Source of the DNA: Isoetes taiwanensis
Lineage: Eukaryota; Streptophyta; Lycopodiopsida; Isoetales; Isoetaceae
Direction of reading: 5' to 3'
DNA: 64,000 bases
NCBI GenBank assembly: GCA_021234155.1
Contig: JAJEKV010000022.1
Coordinates: 2,418,728 to 2,482,727 of the forward strand
The notes below the pieces were generated by a model. The model searched no databases, was not told where the DNA came from, and saw only the letters and a list, made by a program, of their open reading frames with translations. Made by a program: the position numbers and the translations under genes. Of this stretch, positions 11,219 through 20,976 are shown piece by piece. Position 1 is the stretch's first letter. Each line of letters begins with the position of its first letter.

Positions 11219-12407
11219 TATTCTGGAATAGCTCTTGCTCTTTAGTGTCAGGCCAAAGTGTATTCCGGAATACACTTTGGCCTTCGATTTATCTTCATGG
11301 TAACTTAACATTAATCGTTTATCTTCATGGTAACTTAATATTTTGTATTCCAGAATACCTTGAGCTGTCAATGAGTTGTTGTGTTGTAGATTTGGGACTT
11401 GCAAAACGAAATTTTTACTGCTTTTGAAAGGGGAGAATTAAAAAGCATCAGAAAAGAAAAAGGGCACAGATGTGCCAAAAAAGGAAATGACGATTACAGT
11501 TTGGAGAGAGCTGCAGGGCTTCACCGACACCACCATACTTGAAAGATTACTCCAAAAGATGGTGGATAAAGAGTTCACCTTGGAAGAGATGTCCAAGGAA
11601 TTGCACAAGTAAGCTTAGTGTATTCCGGAATATGTTAATGTCTTTTGCTTGATACTTTTGAATTTTTTAACCATAGTGTATTCTGGAATATGTAATGTGT
11701 TTACCTGTTTTTCGTTAACCAGCCAAAAGAACGTCATTGCATGCCAGACATGCTTGATGGAACAATTGAATGTGCAATCGTGGGAAAGGTGTAAGGAGCT
11801 CTACCCTGTGGCCACTTCAGATGAACGCATTATTATGCTCTTAATTTTGAAGGCTGGGTATAATGTTCTACTTTGTAGACCTTCTTTTTTTCTTCTGCTA
11901 ATTGTCCAATACTTAACTTCAATTGCATGTGCAGAACAAGAAAAAAAATAAAGACCTTTCTGAAGCTTGCTCGTGAGAAACGGACCCTGGTTGACAGAAG
12001 GCAGTTATCGGTTGAACCTTCTGAATATGAAAAGTTTACCTTGTTCGATTAGGACAACCTTTTTTCAGTAATTCAAGGTGACTGTACTAAGTTGGTGGGA
12101 ACCATCAAGCCCCAGAATTTTACCCTGATTATTGTGGACATACCGTGTGGGTTTAAAATCAAGGACATCCGTTATGACGACCTTCCTTTTAGGAACTCCG
12201 AGTTCAATGGTTTCATAGATGGTCTAAAGCAAATAACAACGGCTAAACACTGGCGGTTGGTGGTGTTTCACTCTAGCATGCAAGCAGGGATGGTCGAAGC
12301 CAGCTTCAAAAATCATTTCGGATCCCTTGCTCAAGCAGGCTATGAGAATTTAGTTTGGTGAGTACTTATTCTGGAATACACCTTCTTTCTATTGCTATTC
12401 TGGAATA
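11219..12407. repeat. Dispersed TATTCNNGAATA palindromes in introns
   Basis: I count copies at 11219-11230, 11261-11272, 11346-11357, 11621-11632, 11679-11690, 12367-12378 and 12396-12407, besides two upstream of the gene. All fall in introns or spacer, none in the coding blocks. The centre varies (TG, CG, CA) while the arms are fixed. Confidence 0.85.
11251..11282. repeat. Perfect 32-bp palindrome
   Basis: GGCCAAAGTGTATTCC is followed directly by its exact reverse complement. The centre is the TATTCCGGAATA palindrome found repeatedly in this gene. It sits in the intron after the ParB-like exon. Confidence 0.95.
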
Positions 12408-12959
12408 GTAAACTTCTTTCTCAGTTGCTAGATTGCTAACTACAGTTCTCTTTCAAAGGTACAAAACAAATCATGCTGGAGGCCCTCCTTGGTTCGGGAA
12501 ATTTTTTGCCTATAATTGACAGATTTCCTACTGTATTTACACCAGCCTACCAGTTATGAACTTCCTCTCTATTTTTACCGGAAGTATCAAGAAAAATGTC
12601 TAACTTTAGCAAGAAATTTTCCTGTTGTTTTTAAACTTTACTGCTCATTTCCACACGGTAGCTTACAAGGCTTCCGGGGAATTTCCCGAACCAAGGTCTG
12701 AGCTAACCACAGTTTTTTGGCCGGGATAACCACGCGGTGAACTGAGCGTGGGACTGTGTTTTGGCATGCTGATCTTTGAATAGAGCTTGCAATCAGCTTC
12801 TTGAACAGTTTAATCCGGTGCAAACACCATTGTAATCACCTTGCCAACCCCTAAAAACCTCATTCTATCAAGAGAGCAGATGATTTGAGCATGGAACAAG
12901 CAAGATCAGTGAAAAAACATGCAAAATCCATTGTCTTTTGAGCTTGAAACTGAGCAGCA

Positions 12960-12993
12960 GTGGTTAACCCGGACATGTATCCAGGTTAACCAC
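12960..12993. repeat. Hairpin with GTGGTTAACC arms
   Basis: GTGGTTAACC faces GGTTAACCAC around a short spacer containing CGGACATGTATCCA. Similar CTAACCACA and ATAACCACG motifs lie near 12,700-12,735, so a small inverted-repeat element may span roughly 12.70-12.99 kb. Confidence 0.5.
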
Positions 12994-13279
12994 ATCCCAG
13001 AGTAGATTTACGACCATGGGCAAATTAAGCCCTAATGCTTTTGTATGCCGAAGTTGGATGATTATGCGGCCTCTCAGCTCCGGAAAAGGTATGCTTCAAG
13101 TAATTTCCTTTGCTGCCGTTCTATTCTGGCCATTTTTGTTGCTAAAAATCCTCAACAAATGTCGATTGAACATGCCGGTTTCAAGGAAAAAGAGAGTGTT
13201 GATGCAGAAATCCTTAAAGGGAGTAAGAAGCAAAGTCAATTGGGCTCTTAACAGTGAGAGGCATAGCTAATCTGGCCTG

Positions 13280-13420
13280 GCAACTGCAGCGAGCGAGGGG
13301 GAAATTACTGGCGATAGCAAGTTTAGGCCAGTCAGAGGGCATATCCAGGTATATACTAGCATATACCCGGAATCAACCACATACCCACAGCTGCAAGGGC
13401 TTGCCCCTTAGGGCAACAAA
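13280..13420 (-). repeat. MITE-like sequence related to the 16.62-kb repeat
   Basis: The end AAGGGCTTGCCCCTTAGGG with CAAC following is close to the reverse complement of GTTGCCCCTAAGGGGCAAAC at 16,622, and both contain a GGCATATCCA.GTATAT core. This is the same small repeat family in opposite orientation. Confidence 0.5.
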
Positions 13421-13560
13421 AAAAATCAAAGGTTCAGACTTAGGCTACGTTCCCATGAGCCTAACCGGACTTCGAAATTGAAAGGTGTCAGCTTTAGCAT
13501 TGACTGTGGCAATAATTTAAAGTGAGGCGACAGCATGGGAACCAGTATGGCAACGTATCC

Positions 13561-13620
13561 TTACAGGACGTGGCGGTTCAGACTTACAGGACGTGGCAGT
13601 TCAGACTTACAGGACGTGCC
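13561..13620 (+). repeat. 23-bp tandem repeat, 2.6 copies
   Basis: The unit TTACAGGACGTGGCRGTTCA plus GAC occurs at 13561-13583, 13584-13606 and partly at 13607-13620. Confidence 0.9.
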
Positions 13621-14047
13621 ACTCGTTGGTTCAAGCCCTCAATCAATAAATTGGCTAGCGTCTCCTTGGCTTCTTCAGCTTGCTCCTTTTGTCCAGTGGA
13701 GGCTCGGACGGAAGAAGTGCAGCTTGTGGGAAGGCGCCAACGTTTCTTACCTTTTGTATGATCGTTCGCATATCAGGTCTTTAGTCTTCAGTATTCATTT
13801 AAAACATAACCTAAATAATGTAGAATGCCATGGTACAGGATGAAGCCCCTGTGAAAGTTTATGGCAGGGGACGTTCTCTTTGGAATGTTATGGTCCACGT
13901 TCCTGGTTGCCTTCAAAACCTTAACTCAATTCTAACAGAAAGATTGCAGGTTCTGTATTGGATGGAAGTAATGCATTGCAGATGTTGCAAATGATAAATC
14001 CCATGATATGAAGGAAGATCCGTCTTTAAATACCCATTTATTATATT

Positions 14048-14156
14048 ATTTGGGCTTGGATGGCTATAGACTCTCATATCATGGAGTAGAATTTTTTCAG
14101 ACCTTGAAAGATTCTATTCCATGATATGGAAAGTCTATGTGCATCCACGCCCAAAT
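14048..14156. mobile_element. MITE-like inverted-repeat element
   Basis: The left end TTTGGGCTTGGATGGCTATA is matched by the reverse complement of the right end, TTTGGGCGTGGATGCACATA. The interior also folds (CATATCATGGA against TCCATGATATG). A partial second copy of the right half lies at about 14,200-14,265. No coding content. Confidence 0.6.
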
Positions 14157-15027
14157 ATCTCATCCCATCTGCCTTCATTTGTAGTCGATAATTTTTTCAG
14201 GTACTGCTGGAAAGATTCTACTCCATGATGTAGAAAGTCTATATGCATCCATGCCAAAATATCTCAAGAATTGGGTATCTTCCTAAATGTTGTAGTTGAC
14301 AAGATTTCCAGGTATTGCATATTGGAGTGCTACTACCTACAGGATTTGAAATTTCTTCAAATATAGTCGATAGAGCATTTATAACAGAGGGAAGAGGACA
14401 CGAAGCCAAGTGAAGATGGGGTAGCTTATTATAATGATCTTTGCTATTGGTGGGTGGATAATTACATATATGCGTAATATTTAATGTGTTTTTAAGAAGC
14501 TGTACTATGTCGTAGGCATTGAAGCAGACGTGACACTACCATCATTTGGATTATAAGCTTTGCAGGATTCTTATAGGGGATTCCTCGGTTTCCAAGTGAT
14601 GTAAGGCAAATTGTTGTAGTTTATTCAATGTCTTTTCTTATAGATCTGTAACTTGTTTGCTTCCTGAATAGAGGATTTTGTGGCATATGTCAATGTATAT
14701 TTCATGGCATTTTGAAATAGGATAAATCACTGGATGACTTTAAATGAGCTGCATTTATTCATCATATGTGTCTATATAAATGGCATGCTTCTAGGCTATA
14801 CAGTAGAAGCAAACTCCTCCATTGATGCGTATATTTCTGGGCATGATCTTCTTCTGCTTTCCCATTCTGCAGAATTATATAGAAGCAATTAGCAGGTTAG
14901 CATAGTTAAATACATACTCTGCTTGATCAGTGCTAAAGCTGGAAAATTTGAAGTCTTCAGGAGAAGCGAAAGGGTTAGATTGGGATTACAATGGACAGCA
15001 AATGGTTTGAGCCCTTATTAACACATT

Positions 15028-15133
15028 GGAGGATAGAGCGAGCATCAAAAGAGCTTTGGATGGAGGATAGATAGAGCGAGCATCAAAAGAGCTTTGGATG
15101 GAGGATAGAGCGAGCATCAAAAGAGCTTTGGAT
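15028..15133 (+). repeat. 34-38-bp tandem repeat, three copies
   Basis: Units start at 15028, 15062 and 15100 and share GGATAGAGCGAGCATCAAAA and GAGCTTTGGAT. The middle unit has an extra GATA. Confidence 0.95.
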
Positions 15134-16621
15134 GGTAAGCTGTATATTTATTTTGTAATGCTTTATTTAGATTGTAGATCTAGGGGACGTGGAATTGAAA
15201 TTGAATTTGCAGGGTCATGGATCGAGTATTGTTTTGTTTGGGGAATATATTCTCGAATTTAGATTTTGCACTAACCAGCAAAAATGCCACCTTTTATTTA
15301 TGCTTGCCAGATTTTTGAGAAAAATACCTTTAACTTGCTGGATTTATCACTATTTTTATGAAATTTCGATCGGAAATTTGCCTACATCTACTTTAGCAAA
15401 GCGGATAATCGATATTCTGGAGAGGAACCCCCCTAATTTCGACTCTTGGCTCAACAGACAAAAACAAAAGCATCAGCCCTTTGGTACGAAGAGTTTTTGG
15501 AAGTCTCAAATTGGAACTCTCAAAAATCAATGACTTAATCGATAACTTGGTAGAGACAAACGGAATGATAGTTTATGATGTATTAAGTGAAGAAAAGGGG
15601 ACTATCAGCCCTTTGGTACAAAAAGTTTTTGGAACTTAACAACTCAATACCATGGTAGTGACACAATGATGGTTTAAAATCAAGTTCAAAATTTGGACTA
15701 TAAATTATTAACTCCATCTCATATGCCCAAAATTTGGACTATAAACTATTAACTCGACCTCATTTTCCCACGGCAACAAAAAAGAATATGCCTAATAAAG
15801 CATAATGTTATCTAAAGGAATATAGACCCATATGTATGGGATGTTCATTGGGAGCACATTTCGGTGTGGACTAATGGGGCTTTGCGACTGGCAAAGCTGG
15901 GAGCAGGTCACTGGCCACACCGGAATGTGCGACCAATGAACATGCCTCCACAATATGGAAAGTGGGAACATTTTTTTTTTCCGTTCTTTGTAGAGGTTTG
16001 GTGCTATGGCGATGGTGGTGGGCTTGACGACATTCCCTAATGCTGGGCCGCTATAGCCTCAATCATAGAGTGCAAGCTTCTCATCCTTTGGAAAGACCTG
16101 GATCCAACATTTTTGTAGCTGCAAGCTTTGTAAAAGGGAGCATTCTACATGGTCGATCTTTATTTCTCTTTCTAGGTTCAAATCGTGCCATATCTTGAAG
16201 ATCCTGTGTCTTTAGCCAGTTTCTTTAAGAATAATGTAGTATGCTATGTTACTGAGTTTTTCTTGTTCATCCTTGTGGATTTTTACTTACTATATGTGCC
16301 TGTTTCTGTCAGTTTAGAGTGGATGAATGGATTTTTGCGACGGGGGCAGATTTTGATGCCTTTGAAGAGACATTTTTCAAAGATTTGCCAAAGATTAGCC
16401 CCTAGTTTTTGGCCTTGAAGCTGTCACAACGGCCAAGCTTGACAATGGCTAAGATTGACATGTTCTGTTCTTGTAGCTGTTTGCTTGAAGTTTGTTTTAT
16501 TTTCTAACCTTGGTTGTGATGCATTGTAAAACTTTTGAAGCTTCGTATCTTTGCTTTTCACGGCCAAAAACATGTCTTTTTTGCAGCTATTCTAGCCTAC
16601 AGGATTCATCTATCTTTTTGG

Positions 16622-16890
16622 GTTGCCCCTAAGGGGCAAACCCTCGTTTATGTGGGTTTATGGCATATCCAAGTATATGCCGGCATATGCCTAGGATATG
16701 CTGATGACTGCTCCAAGCTGGTTGTTGCCAGTAAACTGGCGGTCAGCCTCCGGCTTCGGCTAGGGGCATAGGGGCAAACCCTCGTTTATGTGGGTTTATA
16801 TGCCGGCATATGCCTAGGATATGCTGATGACTGCTCCAAGCTGGCTGTTGCCAGTAAACTGGCGATCAGCCTCAAGCTTCGGCTATGGCT
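16622..16890 (+). repeat. Tandem duplication of a MITE-like unit
   Basis: The stretch beginning AGGGGCAAACCCTCGTTTAT at 16,632 recurs at 16,770 and both copies run to a CTTCGGCTA end. The second copy is shorter by about 20 bp near its start. The unit is related to the 13.28-13.42-kb sequence. Confidence 0.85.
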
Positions 16891-17062
16891 ATGCCCCTCG
16901 CCGTGTTGCTCTTCTAAAAACAGCCGGATTCATGGCAATTTTCACAACCGATTCACATCATGTTTCATGCAAGGATATGTCCTCATGCTAGCAATCCCGG
17001 TTTGGAAGGTTGGGTGCCCATTTCCTTTTTATGCGCGTGTACAATCCATGATTTGGCTGTTG

Positions 17063-17136
17063 AAGGACGAAGGAGATAATGAAAATGAACAGCTTGTAGG
17101 TCGTCAGATACAAGTGTGGTGGCCTCTTGATAAGAA
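17063..17136 (+). pseudogene. PDS5-like Tudor exon 1
   Basis: The exon reads acidic residues and then QLVGRQIQVWWPLDKK, the first strands of the Tudor domain of plant PDS5 (sister-chromatid cohesion cofactor) proteins. The donor GTGCGT at 17137 cuts inside the second Lys codon. The next exon at 17,206 restores it as K-FYRG. The 5' edge of the exon is uncertain. Together with the next two exons it would form one Tudor fold, which in PDS5-type proteins reads histone or protein methylation. The gene is interrupted downstream by a copia element. Confidence 0.75.
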
Positions 17137-17205
17137 GTGCGTGTTGTTTGCTATAATCCGTTGCCCTTTGCCAAATTCCTAAATGTCAGCCTGCTGTTTG
17201 ACTAG

Positions 17206-17257
17206 GTTCTATCGTGGAAAAATATCAGAGTATATTGCTAAAACAAAGAAGCATAAG
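17206..17257 (+). pseudogene. PDS5-like Tudor exon 2
   Basis: After a CTAG acceptor the frame reads FYRGKISEYIAKTKKHK and stops at a GTAAAT donor. It continues the Tudor fold from the previous exon (plants typically have FYEG.V.SYD..KKKH here). Confidence 0.8.
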
Positions 17258-17368
17258 GTAAATGTTATGTTTCTTTGACATATTTGTCACAATGGATTAA
17301 GCTGAATTTATTGGTGTTAAAAGGTGGTGTACGATGATGGAGATAAAGAAGTTCTGAGCATGGCAAAA

Positions 17369-17799
17369 TGACAGTACAAGGTTATGGTCATATCATATGG
17401 ATGCGTGAAGACCATCTATGCTACCTAGCTTCTTAACCATTTAACTGTTGTTTATTTATAATAACCAGACCATAGAAATTGAAAAGTGGTCATATGAAAA
17501 ATAGACACAAGTTGGCAACGAGATTAGAAGTTTTGGAATCTCGGTGATCCTAACATAGCTGAAGACGAATTGATCCGGATGTGAGAAGGCTGTGCCGATT
17601 TGTGTTACAGGGATGCCGATTTGCAGTACAAGGGTGCCGGCTTGCTGAAATATTGTTGTATTATCTAGCTAAGGAGCTACGGTTAGTTTCTGAATAGTAT
17701 TAAGGTGATCTAAACTATTGAAGTTGAGATCAAAAGCTAGTGTTAAGGTGAAACTAAACTATTGAAGTTGAAGTCAATATTACAAGCTTTACAATAACA
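17369..17799 (+). repeat. 5' LTR of copia copy 1
   Basis: Begins TGACAGTACAAGGTTATGG and ends TTTACAATAACA. It inserts in the Tudor exon of the PDS5-like gene. Confidence 0.95.
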
Positions 17800-17801
17800 A
17801 T

Positions 17802-17813
17802 TGGTATCAGAGC
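17802..17813 (+). other. Primer-binding site
   Basis: TGGTATCAGAGC, the classical plant copia site complementary to the 3' end of initiator tRNA-Met, lies two bases after the LTR. Confidence 0.95.
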
Positions 17814-17820
17814 AATCTAA

Positions 17821-19010
17821 ATGTCTACCAGATTTGGTGCGTCGTTATTGAGTGCTATCGAAGTATACAAAGGCGGTGCAGGCTTTCAAGCATGGAAGGA
17901 GAAAATGATTAAAGTACTTGAAGCTGAGGATTTGTGGGACATTATTGGCAATGGAGGTGATGGTGGTAGTAATTCATGCAGATAGCTTTGCAACTGGAGG
18001 AGAAGCTAGTGCAACAAGTATTGCTAGAGGGTCTGGACCTGCTGCAGAAAGCTCAAGAGCTGGAATTACCAAGTCTGTTAGCAGCAAGACAAAAGAGGCT
18101 CAAGGAATCATCAGTAGTAAGGTGAGTAACAATATCTTATTGAAACTTAGAGGCAAGAATCCCAGACAAATGTGGGATTATCTTATAAAACAGCAGTATG
18201 AAGAAAAAACATCCTCGCAATTAGACGTATTAGAAAGTGAATTGAGGAAGATAAAACTCAAGGAAAATGAAGATGTTATGGAGTTCTTTGACAAACTTGA
18301 CAATGTGTTCCCAGAGGTAAGAGTGCAAAATGGTGGGGAGCTCTACGAGGTCAACAGCAGAGGATGCCCTTCTTGTCACGTGTGGGCATGGCAGCACGCT
18401 ATCTACGCTTGGAAGGGGTGAGCATATCACTCCTAGGAGGGGGTGCAAGGACTATGTTCTAAACTTGCTTGGTTTGTTTTAATCGTTTCTTACTTTCGTG
18501 CCATCAGGGAGCCTTGCTTGCACCAAACTACGTCCATAACGGTGACAAGCCTGTGTACGTCATCCGAGGATCCGCGAGGTTGGAGGTCATTTCGAGCACT
18601 GGGTGCTAGCTAACTTAGAAGCTGCAGGCATTACTTTTACGTCTAGGCATCAAGTCCTTATAATTTCCAGAGCTGTCTCTAAGTTTGACCAGCTATCTGT
18701 GCTAATTTGTAATGTGGCAAAGAGCAGAGAAGAGGCAGAGCAAATGGTCAAAACAGAATTAGAACAGAGAAACATTATGTTAGAAGAAGGTCAGTCCCCA
18801 GAAATATTATATGCTTCAAAAGGCAGGACTAGAGGGGGAAGTACCGCAGGGGGAAGAGGCAACACTAGAAGCCTTGGGCCTTGCTTCCATTGCAACATGC
18901 ATGGTCATTTGAAAATAAACCGTCCTAAGCTTGAGGAAAATAGAAACTGCTTCAATTGTGGTGGTTGGGGGCAAGTGGCTGTAAACTGCTCTAGTCCAAA
19001 ATAGTCAACT
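17821..19010 (+). pseudogene. Copia gag, interrupted
   Basis: It starts MSTRFGASLLSAIEVYKGG and continues with the gag helix block LLKLRGKNPRQMWDYLIKQQ and FFDKLDNV. A cupin-derived insertion (18,309-18,602) follows, after which gag resumes as LANLEAAGITFTSRHQVLII. There are two degenerate zinc knuckles: CFHCNMHGHLKINR lacks the last Cys, and CFNCGGWGQVAVNC has Gln for His. A stop interrupts near residue 55. The protein would package the element RNA; this copy should not. Confidence 0.85.
18309..18602 (+). pseudogene. Captured 11S-globulin-like (cupin) gene fragment inside gag
   Basis: The insert contains GGELYEVNSRG and, one frame over, MPFLSRVGMAARYLRLEG. An intron follows with a GTGAGC donor (about 18,418) and CAG acceptor (about 18,510), then GALLAPNYVHNGDKPVYVIR and GSARLEVISSTG. 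This is the order of a cupin_1 domain of legumin-type storage proteins across a conserved intron. Gag sequence flanks it directly, with GTG repeated at both junctions. The intron means the piece came from genomic DNA and not from spliced mRNA. No intact cupin gene is in the window. Confidence 0.7.
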
Positions 19011-19166
19011 AGAGGCAGAGGTAGAGGTGAGAACTTCTCAAGAGGCAAGGGTAGAAGGTTCTCAGCCATGAACATTACTTGAGAAGTTGAACATGGAGAA
19101 GGTGGTGTAGATGAGAATGAAGAGGTAAAGTTATCTCAGACATTAGTAGTTTCTATCACTGATTGC

Positions 19167-20462
19167 ATGTCTAATGGTGATGATTTCTTGGTGTTAGATA
19201 GCAGAGCTGAGAAATCAGTGATAAAGTCTCAGGATATGTTGAAGAGTGCTTTGAAGAAGGAAGGCGGTCATGTGCAAGTGGGCAATGGGGACTTGCAAAG
19301 AATTGAAAGCGCTGGAGTATTAGAACTGTTTGATGTAAATGGTGTGGCAGTAAATCTGAGAAATGTATTGTGTGTGCCTAGCCTTGTTAGAAATTTGATT
19401 TTCGTGTGTCAGCTTGTAGACATGGGCTATAAAGTGGTGTTTGATAAACTCGATTGTAAGATCTTTTTGGGCAATGAAATAAAGTTTATTGGTAAAGTGT
19501 TAGCAACCTGTTTGGATTAGATTGTAAGGACGTTGCAAAGGTTAATTTAGTAACTTTACCTACAACAAAACTGTGGCATGACAGGCTATGCCACACCCAC
19601 ATAAGAAATGTAAATGTTATGATAAATAAAGGGCCGATTTTAGCAACAGAAGGTGATAGCAATAATACTTTATGGCACTGGCTGCATGCTAGGGAAGCAT
19701 ACAAGATTACCTTTTGGAAGAGCAAAGAGAAGAAGAGCGAGTGGCATTTTGGATTTAATACATACAGACTTATGTGGTCCTTTAAATGTGATTGGCATAA
19801 CCGGAAAAAGGTATTTCATCACGTTCATAGACGATTTTAGTAGAAAAACTAGGTGCTACTGTCTCAGAACTAAGGATCTTGCTTTTGAGGCATTCAAGGT
19901 GTATGCTGCAGAGGTTGAATGTGAAACGGGAAGAAGAATTAAATGTGTGAGATCAGACAGCGGTGGTGAGTACTTGTCCAGACAATTCAATAAGTATTGT
20001 GCAGACAAAGGAATCAAAAGACAAATCACATGTAGTCACACACCTCAGCAAAACGGTGTAGCTGAAAGAAAGAATAGAACTATTCTGAATGCGGTCAGAG
20101 CAATGCTCAAACAAAGCGGCTTACCAAACTTCCTATGGGAAGAAGCAGTGAAGACTTCTGTTTATATTCAAAACTTGCTGCCAAATGCGAGTATAAATGG
20201 TAGCATACCTGAAGTATTATGGTCAAGGAATAAGCCCGTGTATGATCATCTTAGCGCATACGGTTGTCTTGCGTATGCTCATATTCCAAGTGAGCAGAGG
20301 GTGAAACTTGATGAAAGAGCCTGGATTTCCTATTTAGTAGGATATGATCAACATTCCAAGGGCTACAGGATGTATTTACCTGAGAAAAGGAAAATCATTG
20401 TCAACCGAGATGTGATATTCGATGAGACTCAAGTATATAAGTCCAAAGTTTTAAGCCCATGA
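19167..20462 (+). pseudogene. Copia protease and integrase
   Basis: The protease motif DSGA is changed to DSRAE in FLVLDSRAEKSVIKS. A stop follows VLATCLD near 19,520. The GAG-pre-integrase zinc region reads LWHDRLCHTHIRNVNV in another frame. The integrase core (19,653-20,462) is open: FIDDFSRK (first Asp), VRSDSGGEY (second Asp), NGVAERKNRT (Glu). It continues with the copia-typical YGCLAYAHIP and GYRMYLPEKRKIIVNRDV blocks. The catalytic DDE triad is present, but the protease change and stops make the polyprotein non-functional. Confidence 0.85.
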
Positions 20463-20976
20463 AAGGAACTTGCAAGTGAGCAAAGGGAGGAATGTGTCGA
20501 ATTAGGAGATAAAGATGGAGCAGACCCATCAGGTAAAGCTTTGGCAGAAGACATTCTAGACTCAGATGACGAGAATGAGAACGATGAGAAGCCAGGAATT
20601 AGCAATCAGCCTAGTGTCATACCGGCTAAAAATCGGCCACATTTAAAGCTCTGTGCATACTGAAGAAGAAAATGTAGATGCGCAGCAAAGGCTGGATAGA
20701 AAGAGAAGATCAGAGGCCCAAAGACTTGCTGATGAAGCCAACATTAATCAAGACAGTTATGGCAAACAAGAAAGTGGTAGAAGTAGGAGACTAGCCAAAC
20801 TAACGGAAGTAGAAGAGACGACATGTTCCAAGAAGTTATGATGAAGCAATGAAGTGCGCAGATGCAGATAAATGGAGGCAAGCCATGGAAACTGAGATGG
20901 ACACCTTTGATAGAACAGAATCTTATGACGTGACAGATTTTCCAAGTGGTAAAAATATCGTGGGGAACAAGTGGAT

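Larger units (their letters stand above)
10134..12519 (+). pseudogene. ParB-like plus DNA methyltransferase-like gene, multi-exon, damaged
   Basis: A first exon (about 10134-10320) reads SQGYIVVDEAYFKLVNVQPQ, followed after a frame change by a Pro/Lys-rich linker with likely nuclear-localisation clusters. After an in-frame TGA (10564-10566) an open frame from 10567 to 11205 encodes a ParB/sulfiredoxin-like fold: VRKIYADHIRNLKDQIRSN, PIVVLVDRSQ, YVLGGNHSFKARRQL. Later exons (about 11392-11609, 11723-11860, 11936-12357, 12459-12519) carry helical segments and then VIQGDC, NFTLIIVDIPCGF and KHWRLVVFHSS, ending NLVW / YKTNHAGGPPWFGKFF. GDC...D[IP]PxGF and LVWYK resemble motifs of N6/N4 DNA methylases, which pair with ParB domains in phages and bacteria. 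DPPY is replaced by DIPC, so activity is doubtful. An in-frame TAG follows KFTLFD near 12050. Confidence 0.55.
12520..17060. other. Gene-poor stretch with small repeats
   Basis: No protein family is recognised. It contains hairpins, short tandem arrays and MITE-like inverted repeats listed separately. Some of it may be introns of the PDS5-like gene whose Tudor exons begin near 17,063, since that gene should have many exons upstream. I did not identify its HEAT-repeat exons. Confidence 0.4.
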
